Below, in pieces: positions 55,294 through 64,000 of a stretch of DNA of 64,000 nt (position 1 is its first letter; each line of letters opens with the position of its first letter). The notes under the pieces were generated by a model that saw only the letters and a list, made by a program, of their open reading frames with translations, made no database searches and was not told where the DNA came from. The translations under genes and the position numbers were made by a program. The stretch is from Trichuris trichiura (taxonomy: Eukaryota; Nematoda; Enoplea; Trichinellida; Trichuridae): NCBI GenBank assembly GCA_037903355.1, contig JBAJFE010000047.1, positions 248,001-312,000 on the forward strand, written 5' to 3'.

Positions 55294-58200
55294 TTACTCG
55301 AGTTTTTTCTGCTTTAGATATTTCACCACAGCAGGCCTAATCTTTGGCCCGTCGTTCGAATGAGTTCCTTTTCCCGTAATCAGTTTAAGCGTTTGATTTG
55401 AACCGGCTGAAAAGACGATACTTTTCAGCGCCCATTTTTGCAATGCAAACAAATGGCGCCACAAAAATGCAATGCGTTCGATTGGCAGAAATGGTAAACA
55501 GAGTGCGCGGAATAGTTTTCCATTACCGTTCGACAGCAATTCGGACACTGCCGCCAGCGCTTCCGGGACGTACAGGCCATGAAGATCGACAGTAGTTGGC
55601 GGATGTAATGAACGTCTGAAAAACATTGAATAAAAGTGTACCTAATTACTTTCCACTCCTAGTATAAAGTAAGACATCATCAAAGCGCCTACCTATACTC
55701 AAGAATAGCGTTCGCTGCTAGTCTGTTCGCGTCCTTGCATTTTCGATCGTGCAAGTGTCCCTGCTGAGCGTAATGATAAGCGGCGCTTTTCATGCCCATT
55801 CTGTACGCGTCCTGCGCCTTTTTAAAATTGTACTCGCGCTCGCTTTTGTGATGGAATGCTTCGGCCCTCAACGCCACGTACGTTGGCGCATTGTCCTCCT
55901 CGCTGCTTGTCGCATTCTTCAATGGCAAAAGGGTTTGCGTTGGGCGAAGTTGTTTCGCCAAAGCTGCGAACGTACCGCGCGATCCGACAACTCTTCCTCC
56001 GCATTTTCCTTTATGTTAATAACGTTGGACAATTCGGGCTTTGGCAATTTGAACTGCTTGCATACAAAGTCGATTGTTGGACCAAGAACGCATCTAAAAA
56101 GCAAAGCTGCCACCTGCACGTTGTTTAAAACGTGACAACGAACATAGCATAAAAGACTAGCAATTTTTTTCTAAGCATAACATTTCGAACTAAAAAAATA
56201 TAACAACAACGTAACTAACAGCTCGTGTTCTCATGACTTCAAGCAGAGTTAGTGCCTATAAACTTTAAACAAGTTCAGCTTTCCAGCTTTAAGAAAAAAA
56301 GTGGCGTCTTCACGTCACTGTAAACATTAGATTGTACAGTGAAAGAAACGACTAAGAACAAAAGCTTCTTGCCGCGCAACAGCTAACCATTAAGATATGC
56401 AAATAAACAAAAAAAGCACAATTTTTAAAAGGCGTTTCAGCAGTTTCCTCCTCCTCGTTTTCCTGCTATTATTTATTTAAGCCGCTCGGGCAAACACGTT
56501 CTCAAAAGCGATTACTACAGCAAGGTAAGCACACACCGTTTCTAAAAATAATTGGCAGCCCGGTACGGCGTACATTTCTAGCAACGATTAGGAGAGCAGC
56601 AATGCTCCTAACTTAAACGCACGCGTCGGACAGAAACGTTAGCACTCTCAACAGGCAAGTGCTTTTTCTGATCATTTTAAGTCGAATCCCGCTGGATGCT
56701 TTTCGTTTTGCTAAAATCCGCCGGTTTTTATCAACATTAAGCAACGGATGAACGCGGGATTATATAAAACGTAATTCGCGAGTAACTTTCTTCCAGCTTG
56801 ACAATGATAGTTCGAACTTAGCCCAGCAACCCTCTAATTACACAGCGTTAAGCAACTGCCTCTCAGGTCGTTCATTTCGAATTATGCTTTGCATATACAA
56901 GCAAAGTATAACTCGTAATGAACGACTTGAGAACCAATGCTTGCTCGAGGAGATATCGCTTCTTTTAAATTCTTAAAGGATGGGACACAGTGACAACGAT
57001 CATGCTGGCGGCAAAGCCCTAAACTATTTTGCAAAGTCTCAAAACGCGTAATGATGATAACTACAAGTCTGCTTTCGCTATGGTGAAAAAGGCACGTTGA
57101 TTAATAAAATTTTGCGCATTATTGTAAGAACGATATCTTCAGAATCTTCAGGACCTGCCTACAGCTGCACCGTATGAAACCGTAGCTCATTAAGAACAAG
57201 TAACAAAAAGAAATATGTAATCACTTTACGGGATAACGCTGACATATCAGCGTTATCTTATTATCGTTTTCTCGTTATCTTTTCAATTGTTCCAATATCT
57301 TCGCTTGATAAGGAATTGAAACATTGAGAAAGCAGACACCGAAGACGAGATATAGCAAGTCTCAAAAGCCGCGTTGAACAAAAAATTTCCTTATCCACCC
57401 GATGGGTTGAAGACTGCACTATTCCAAGGAATTGAATTTTTAACTATTACCGCTACTATTACTGTTGTTGCTTTGTGTAGTTTATTGGTTTACTATACTA
57501 TTAATCTGAATTTATGGACAAGTGGTGAACTGTTACACTGATAAGACAATTTCGATAATGGCCGCTTGCATCTTTTCGTCCATTCTTCGATTAAAATTTC
57601 CTCCTTAAAAACTATTACGCATCCGTCTTTTTGAGGGCTCCCTTCTCGATATCTTCCCTTACCATATACTAATTAGACATGCACTGTTTAGTTCTAGACA
57701 CCGTCTGCTGCTTGTAGCCAAAAGAAAACTATGGTAGAATTTTAATAAAACAAAAGAAAAGCATTCACTTCAAGTTAAAAAACTGCCGCGGTGACCACAT
57801 TTAGTAACTGCTTTTATGTAAAAGTGCAATAAGTTAAGTGCAAGTGGAACTTAAGCACGACAATGTTTATTAATACAACAAAAACCAGTCCAGACTGAAG
57901 TGAAATAACTTCCCGCCAAAACGCGAACGCCAGAAACTACCTTTTGTAAAAATGAGCAACTGCGTCGCAGCTCTGCTCGAATCCAATTTATGCCCATCTA
58001 AATTGGCACCTTGAACCGCGCCGAGCAAGCAAGCAACTTCTAGAGAGAGCGCAGTGGCACCAACCAACCAAACGCGAACTGTTGGCAAATGAAACCCGCA
58101 AGAAAACATCACTTAGAACAGTCCACAACCAAAATATTCAAACACTCTTGCCAGTAAAGAAACAACAGCCAACATCACCTTCAACTGAAAAACTATATAT

Positions 58201-61200
58201 AAACAAATTACTCTATATTAAAAAGAAAACAAGGAAGTTAACTTCGATAATGTCGTCGTACTCTATCGCTCAAGAATAGGCCCTATTTTGCTGTACAAAC
58301 GTTTAAGACGAAATTGCTGCCGTAATTTTAAAAAACGCCCAAATGAATAAAAAAAATGATTACCCGTTTTCGTAGAACAAGTTTTCCAAAAAGTCTGAAT
58401 CAATTGATGGAAACATCTTGAGCAAGCTCTGCAACTTCAACTTTGAGGAAAGTGCTCGCGGGTCGACTTTGATCAAATTCTACAGAAAAAAACAATAACA
58501 AGAAGGGCATTTCAGCTTTTCAGCTTTTGAGGCAGAATTAGTTCAGCACTTCGCGCCTTTACGCGTACGAATTAACAATCAAAGCAACCGTCAGAAAGCT
58601 TAGGCATTAATTTGAATTCTTCATACCTCGTCCTCCACTTCGGCCAACGACTTTGCTAGCACGCCGTCAATGATGCACTGATCTTCTGAAAAAGTTTATA
58701 GGCAAACGTAAGAGTGCCCGTACAACAGAGCAAAGTAGTTTTTGCTTACCGAATGAATGGCATACTTCGGAAGTTTGCGTAGCAATCCAAGATGTGTACA
58801 ACGTAAAAGCGAGGTCGATTGGAATGCGGATCTTCAGCTGGTTGCAATCCAAAAGATCTAAAACCAAATTTATATATATCTCAATGTTTCAACGAGCTCA
58901 AAATCAAATAAAAAGAAAATTGGCATCATTCGCAAAAGTTACTTAAAGCTGAAAGAAAAGATCCCAAAGCCAAGAAAATACTGAGACTCCCAACTCATAA
59001 CAGTTTTTTAACTTGAAACCGAAATTTTGAAATCGGGGCGATAGGACAGCCGTTCGTATGACTGTAGTTAGAATACAAATCTTCCTAGCAGACCTGTGTG
59101 ACTCTGACCCGGCACAAGTTAGCTCATCTTGAATAGGGATGTGAGCTTTATCAACTATGAGTAAAACAAACAAGCTTTTTGAGGTTTTATTGTTTGACAG
59201 TAGGATAAGATCACTTGATATTACTGTATTTAAATTTGGGTAAGAAATCGATCAGCCATGAGCTAGTGGATCTAAAAGTATAGGCTTGAGCTCACGGTCA
59301 GTATCCCGCAGTAAAAAAGCCTTAAAAATCAATCCAGTGAACAATATCAATCAGATCCGGCACGCTCATCTATTTTGGAAACGAGAAGTTCTGTAACGGT
59401 CAAGCGTGCTGGTGAATGGGCCCACGAAGACGAGATCGGAAATATCCCGAAGGCTGGGTACAGTTTCACCCTCCGAGAAGCAACATATTTCCACGAGCAC
59501 ATTTACGTCGAGAATTTTTCGCTTATAAAACAACCTCGAGAGAAAGCGATCTGAAGACGAGAAGATTATTTACGAGCTTTAAGAACCTCTCAATTAACAG
59601 TTCCAGCTGGCTTCATTGCGCATCTAATCAAGCCAACCAGCGCTGAACTGAGCAGTGTTAACAAGCACTACAGTACCTCAATAGAAATAAGGTACCAAGC
59701 ATTGCTGGTTGTTATAAGATACATGGAGCAGCAGTTCAAGATGGCTAGCCTACAAATGCTTCTTTGTGGGCTAGCCATCTTCCACTAAGGCGTACCCTTA
59801 AACGCTGAGAGTGAACGTACGCGGCACGCAATTTTAAAAGGAATGGAGTCCCTCAGAAAATGAATTCAAACGTACGGAAACCGGCATCGATGACAACTGC
59901 TTAAAGAAACGCTGGACAATTTGCAATTACGTCAACTCTTTAATGACAATTTTAAATTCAGGCAATGCTATTACATTATTCTTCATAGTTTACAGAATAA
60001 AATGAACAGCTACCCTACAGAAGCTACAGTAAACTATTTGTAAGTTGAAAAAATACGAATTCGCAATACAACCACCAACGTGGATAACGAATGTTCAAGA
60101 AAAGATGTCTACTCGAATTCGCCGTCTGACGATAAACTAGCTTCAAAGACGCACGTTGCCACTGCGCAACGTTTTCGGGATAGGAAACAGGTTTAAACAC
60201 CACATTCATTTATGCGCCATATACGGCTCACATACGAGCACGAAGATAATTTTGCAAAGCGATATTAATACTAATTTTTCAAATCACTTAACACTAACAA
60301 TTAAGAAGCCGTTCGGGGCTTTTTGTTCCTTCGTTCCTAAGCCAAAGGAAAAATGTTTACGTTCGCGCTTAGGTATAAATGATGGTGTGATAGATGAGGG
60401 GCACATTTTTCTTGAATGGCGGAGGGGACCAGCAAATAGCGCGAAAAGCACACCGAACTTGAGCATCACGAAAAGTCAACAGCAGCCTACTGTACAGCTG
60501 AGGAGATCTTCTGCAAGATGGCTTCTCCAATCATTTTTTGACTAGCAGTGCTGTACGCCTTGGAAAAAAATCTTTTTTCGAATTTTATAGCCTCCTTTGA
60601 TGTTTTAAATCACCACGCGAGAGTACACGCGTATGATTTTGGACTAATTACGTCATATCAGTGGACAGAGAAGGCTATTGATTTTGGACCGTTTCGAGAC
60701 CTCCAACAAAAGAATATATTTACCATTACAATTTACAAATATTAATATGGTGAAAGTAACAGTGCGTACTGTACCTGGAGGGATATCTCGATAAAAGAAG
60801 CCAAACATCTGCTGCAACTGCATCGCCATGTCCGGGCTCAATTCCATAACGCAAGAACTTTCTTCCGTCGACTCTTCAGTCTCAGTTGACCCGTCGTCCG
60901 CTTTGGCACTATCGGCCGCTTCCGTTTCCGTTTTGGTCTCTTCAACTTCCGCGGTGGGACAAAGAGGCCGCCAATTGTATTCGTAACCGGAATCCAAAAG
61001 AACATTAATCGCCCACTGCAGATCGCGACCGCAACTTTCAAATATGTGCACCAAATCGTCTTCCATTATGGTCGGAAAGCAACTGCGCAACACTTCCCAG
61101 TTGCAATTTCCATTAACAGCTTCGCTCTCGTCAGCTGTTGTACTTTGGTCAATTCGACTGACAAATCGACGTACAATGGTGGTTCTACATGGACTACGGT

Positions 61201-62517
61201 ACAGTTGTTCAGGTTCGTCCGTTACTCTCGGATGAGCGCTTGTGGCCAAAGCTATGAATTGTTCGCAGGTTTGAACTGCTACGTCGGCAATGACAACGGT
61301 CTCTTCGGGAAAGTCGAATTGGTCTAAATTGTTCGACCAAGGAAGTTCAGACGATTTCACTTCCTGTATATTTTGTAGCAATTCATCGGTGACAAGGAAT
61401 CGCTCTCTTTTCTCCTCCTCTTCTTTTTCCTCCTCCTTTTGCTCATCTTGTTTCCACGTAACCATACGCGAAGGATCGACAAGATGTTGTACACCAGAAG
61501 TGACACCGAATGAGCTGGAAGAAGCCTCGCTCACAAACTGACCTTCAACTGCTAGAATGAAGAAATTTGCATATATCCAGAAAAAACTACAACGCGTATA
61601 CCGTTTGCCGACAAAGCATAGCATTCAGCTTCCGAATCGGCCATCGCAAAATCTGTTTCCACAACGTTGAATGGAACATCCCTTTCGGGCACTTCGGAAT
61701 TCAATACCGGTAAGGTTTCGTTGGAACACGACGGACCGACATTGTTAGTCTCAGCGAAAAATGACTTCGGCATTCTTGGTTTTTGAACACGCTGGCAGCG
61801 CTGATTACGCGGGCCGTTATAAGTTGGCTGCCTTCAAGTAGGCGGCAATGTTACTTAGCCGTTAGAGGACCATTGGAATGTACCGTATTATTTGACCCTC
61901 AAAAAAGTCCGCCAAAGTGACACCGTGTTCAAATGTTTCGATCATACGCTGAATGCTGGCCAAAGAGACTTCATGGACGCTCTTGCTGAAAAAAATAATG
62001 TTAAATAATATCACAAACCTGAACGAGGACATGCAAACCTGGCACATTCGTATGCGTCAAACCTCCATGGAGTCTGCGGCTCAAGAAAGAATATTTTGTA
62101 ACCATGCCGGTACGCCTGCAAAGGCGTTTACTACAGTATGACATAGCGATCATACTTTCTCTTTTCAATTCTTCCTTACAGAGTTGATGATGAGTTAGAT
62201 AACAGCAGCGTCTTTGGCAAGCCAACGAAAATAAAAGAAAACCTACCGAAGTGACGTAACGTTTCATCTCCCAACGCTTCGTATTCGTGTTATCAATTAT
62301 AACTAAGGGGACTTTGTTTTCCATGGCGGCAACAGCTAAAAGTTGCAAGGACCACAATTACTTTCGTGAAAAGGAAAGGTTACACCTACCCCTTTGCAAA
62401 CAAAATCTATGAGCATCCGACAACCGCTCCGGTTCGAACACGTACACTCCGTCGTTGTTCTTGAAGTACTCGTCGGCGCTGCAGATAACAGAATCTTGAT
62501 TCATCTGAACCAACTGC
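55294..62517 (-). CDS. N4BP2: N4BP2-like protein (kinase, CUE, DUF1771, Smr)
   Basis: N4BP2 joins a 5'-polynucleotide kinase-like ATPase to ubiquitin-binding CUE domains and a C-terminal Smr nuclease domain. Exons on minus: 62390-62517, 62247-62335, 61897-61985, 61602-61827, 60775 to about 61548, 58750-58857, 58627-58685, 58364-58479, 57940-58039, 55976-56093, 55693-55916, 55527-55614, 55294-55406. Seen: kinase segment VICSADEYFKNNDG and PLVIIDNTNTKRWEMKRY, SVHEVSLASIQRMIETFE, an acidic middle exon with a CUE-like stretch (LRSCFPTIMEDDLVHIFES), a second CUE-like stretch (LLKMFPSIDSDFLENLFYEN), DUF1771 (YVALRAEAFHHKSEREYNF, AAYHYAQQGHLHDRK), and Smr (VDLHGLYVPEAL, LKLITGKGTHSNDGPKI). Introns of 60 and 120 nt in the last exons are supported by frame and domain continuity. 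The first exon with the P-loop is not securely found, and at least one small exon near 58.1 kb is probably missed. Confidence 0.9.
56862..56936. ncRNA. pre-miRNA-like hairpin in N4BP2 intron
   Basis: Arms of about 35 bases pair (CTCTCAGGTCGTTCATT and ATTATGCTTTGC on the left with GCAAAGTATAACTC and AATGAACGACTTGAGA on the right), with two internal mismatches, a few G-U pairs, and an 8-base loop ATATACAA. Size and shape fit a pre-miRNA, but a small foldback repeat would look the same. No known miRNA seed was recognised. Confidence 0.4.
59738..59781. repeat. 19-bp hairpin in N4BP2 intron
   Basis: AAGATGGCTAGCCTACAAA pairs with TTTGTGGGCTAGCCATCTT around the 6-base loop TGCTTC, with only one G-U pair. 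The stem is long and nearly perfect for a loop this small. Function unknown. Confidence 0.7.
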
Positions 62518-62790
62518 CTGAAAGAAATGCTGACGTAAGAACACTTGAATGGACGCTTTCCCAGTTGCGTCCACATCCCCAAAAAGGTTGAATAATAGAA
62601 GGCGGCATTTCTGAAAAGCTCAACCAATAGAAGGGCAGCAAGAATGCCGTCTAGCAGAAAAGCGAGTGACACCCATGAGACTGAACTTTTGAATTTAAAT
62701 AAAAGTTTAGGTCAATAAAAACTGCTGAAAATATCTTTAATACGGATTCTCTTCCGTTGAGAAGTAAAATAAAAAGATTTTTTCTTCCTT

Positions 62791-62828
62791 CCGAAGCTTT
62801 CGGGTCTGCCGCGACCCGTCTTCAGCGG
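62791..62828 (-). ncRNA. hammerhead ribozyme upstream of PLE2 (HHR-D)
   Basis: On the minus strand: stem I CCG (62826-62828) with CGG (62791-62793), core CTGAAGA (62819-62825), extra C (62818), stem II GGGTC/GACCC (62813-62817 with 62802-62806), loop GCGGCA, GAAA (62798-62801), self-complementary AGCT, cleavage predicted after the CTT ending at 62794. All conserved positions are present; U at the cleavage site is allowed but usually slower than C or A. Confidence 0.83.
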
Positions 62829-63030
62829 TCCAATGAAGTTTGTGGTGGTTACTGAGACGACATTTGTCTTCCGTCACTTATCAACGTTTAAAACGAGAGT
62901 TTTAAAATTCTTCATCTGTGTCTGTCAGCCGCCAGTAATCTTGTAGAAATTTGTTAATGCATGGGCCGACCTTGTAGTTTCGTTTTCCTTAGCTCGTTAA
63001 CCTTAGCTCTGCACCTCTAAATGAGAGTGA

Positions 63031-64000
63031 GAGAACTATATTAGAAAAAGGACTAAACTTCGTCCCAACTCCCAAAAAGCCACCCTTTCTCGACATCATT
63101 CTCTCCATTGAGGACAGCCTATCTTCAGTTGACCCAGAGATAGCCACACGGATTAGGAATAGTTTATCTTCAATTATCCTAGGTCACAACTTTAACAACA
63201 CTCCAAACTTAAACCGATACGAGATGAATTGCTTACGTCAACTAAGAAAACAATCCAGCAGAATTATCACAAAAGCAGATAAAGGAAATAGAACAGTTCT
63301 ACTGGACAGAAGCACCTACACTGAAAAGATGACAACTATATTAAACACAGAGAATTACACACCTCTACCCGCCGACCCTACAGAAGCCTCTCGAAAAAAT
63401 CTCCGTTCTCTTCTCGTTACGTTTGCCGCAGAGACCAAAGAATCAGAAATATCCAAATTAGCAACACATCTTAAATTCGCGTCGAATTATAGACCCCCTG
63501 AGCTATACGGGCTTCCCAAAGTACACAAACCGGATGTCCCACTAAGACCAATAGTATCTACAATCAACAGCACTACAAGCAAGCTCAGTCGATACTTAAA
63601 AAAGATCATCAAACCCTTAACCGGCAAAGAACCCTCTTTCGTCAAAAATAGCATGTCTTTCGTCAATGCAATACGAAACCATCACTTGAAACCCGATGAG
63701 ATTCTAGTTAGTTACGATGTAAAAGATTTATTCCCGAGCATTCCAGTGCCAGACACATTGGAGATGTTGTACAGCCTCCTCAATGCAGATACAAGTCTAC
63801 CCAGCAGAACAAAGTTAAATCCCTTTCACATTATCAAGCTGGTTTCTTTTTGCATGCAAGATGGCAATTACTTCACCTTTGACAACAAATACTACAAACA
63901 ATCCAGCGGAGTCCCAATGGGCAGTTCTTTATCCCCAGTCTTAGCAGAAGTTTTTATGGAAAACCTTGAAAGAAGAATTTTCGAAAACGTAGACAGACAA
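63031..64000 (+). CDS. Penelope reverse transcriptase, 5' part (PLE2)
   Basis: An open frame of 323 codons runs from after an in-frame stop (63028-63030) to the window edge. Motifs: KGLNFVPTPKKPPFLDII at the start, ITKADKGNRTVLLDRS, LYGLPKVHKPDVPLRPIVS, YDVKDLFPSIPV (first catalytic Asp), FCMQDGNYF, and GVPMGSSLSPVLAEVFME. The catalytic Asp pair and GIY-YIG domain would lie beyond 64000. There is no clear ATG at the conserved beginning (TILEKGLNF), as in PLE1. About half of the residues match PLE1 by eye, so it is a distinct family. Confidence 0.93.

Larger units (their letters stand above)
62783..64000 (+). mobile_element. Penelope-like element PLE2, cut by window edge
   Basis: It includes a hammerhead on the minus strand (62791-62828), about 200 bases of non-coding sequence, and a reverse transcriptase frame open to the last base. 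The family differs from PLE1 at the protein level though the motifs are collinear. Inverted terminal repeats are a known Penelope arrangement and would explain the antisense ribozyme upstream of the gene. The left boundary is approximate. The insertion lies just upstream of the first visible N4BP2 exons. Confidence 0.83.

Noticed and set aside
55822..56135. Overlapping frames suggesting a frameshift between N4BP2 exons
   Set aside because: A 60-nt GT-AG intron (55917-55975) joins DRA to NATSSEED in frame, so no frameshift is needed.
57237..57262. GATAACGCTGA / TCAGCGTTATC perfect 11-bp hairpin
   Set aside because: Short and in an intron of a eukaryotic gene; a bacterial-type terminator reading makes no sense here and stems this short are expected by chance.

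Overview
This is a 64 kb window of a metazoan nuclear genome. Genes are split by many GT-AG introns, several of them only about 50-65 nt long, and five conserved animal genes can be recognised, with no bacterial-style operons. Very short introns and a compact style suggest a nematode or another small-genome invertebrate. The GW182 homologue still has its RRM domain and PAM2 motif, as far as I know absent from the Caenorhabditis AIN proteins, so if this is a nematode a basal (Dorylaimia-like) lineage is the better guess. The taxon call is inference and low confidence.

Layout. 0.2-5.8 kb, minus strand: TNRC6/GW182, the miRISC silencing scaffold. 5.8-8.2 kb: no recognisable gene. 8.2-10.55 kb: a Penelope-like retroelement (PLE1) with a long reverse transcriptase + GIY-YIG endonuclease frame, a 3' region with a TATA-like box and a hammerhead ribozyme, and a flanking direct repeat that looks like a target-site duplication. 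11.5-11.9 kb, minus: mitochondrial pyruvate carrier MPC1. 13.04-15.06 kb: a decayed Ty3/Gypsy element with 154-bp LTRs and a 4-bp target duplication, containing pieces of a second Gypsy family. 18.9-34.6 kb, plus: MADD/AEX-3 (DENN-domain Rab3 GEF), whose second intron (5.6 kb) holds a palindromic pair of Penelope 3' ends with hammerhead ribozymes, microsatellites, and a 2.5-kb head-to-head pogo transposon palindrome bracketed by direct repeats. 34.6-47.0 kb: 12 kb without a recognisable gene but with a second hammerhead-bearing palindrome. 47.0-52.9 kb, minus: the SAD/BRSK polarity kinase. 53.0-54.1 kb, minus: coding-like segments I cannot name. 55.3-62.6 kb, minus: an N4BP2 homologue (polynucleotide kinase-like, CUE-like, DUF1771 and Smr regions). 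62.8-64 kb: a second Penelope-like element (PLE2), running off the edge, preceded by a hammerhead ribozyme on the opposite strand.

The genes are unrelated housekeeping and neuronal genes and do not form a pathway, although MADD and BRSK/SAD are both presynaptic regulators. The most interesting theme is the hammerhead ribozymes: four intact cores and two broken ones. They share an odd extra pyrimidine before stem II and a self-complementary four-base stem III that predicts dimeric action. They sit in Penelope 3' ends and in two independent head-to-head palindromes. Penelope elements are already known to carry hammerheads; the palindromic derivatives and their breakpoints are what deserves a closer look.
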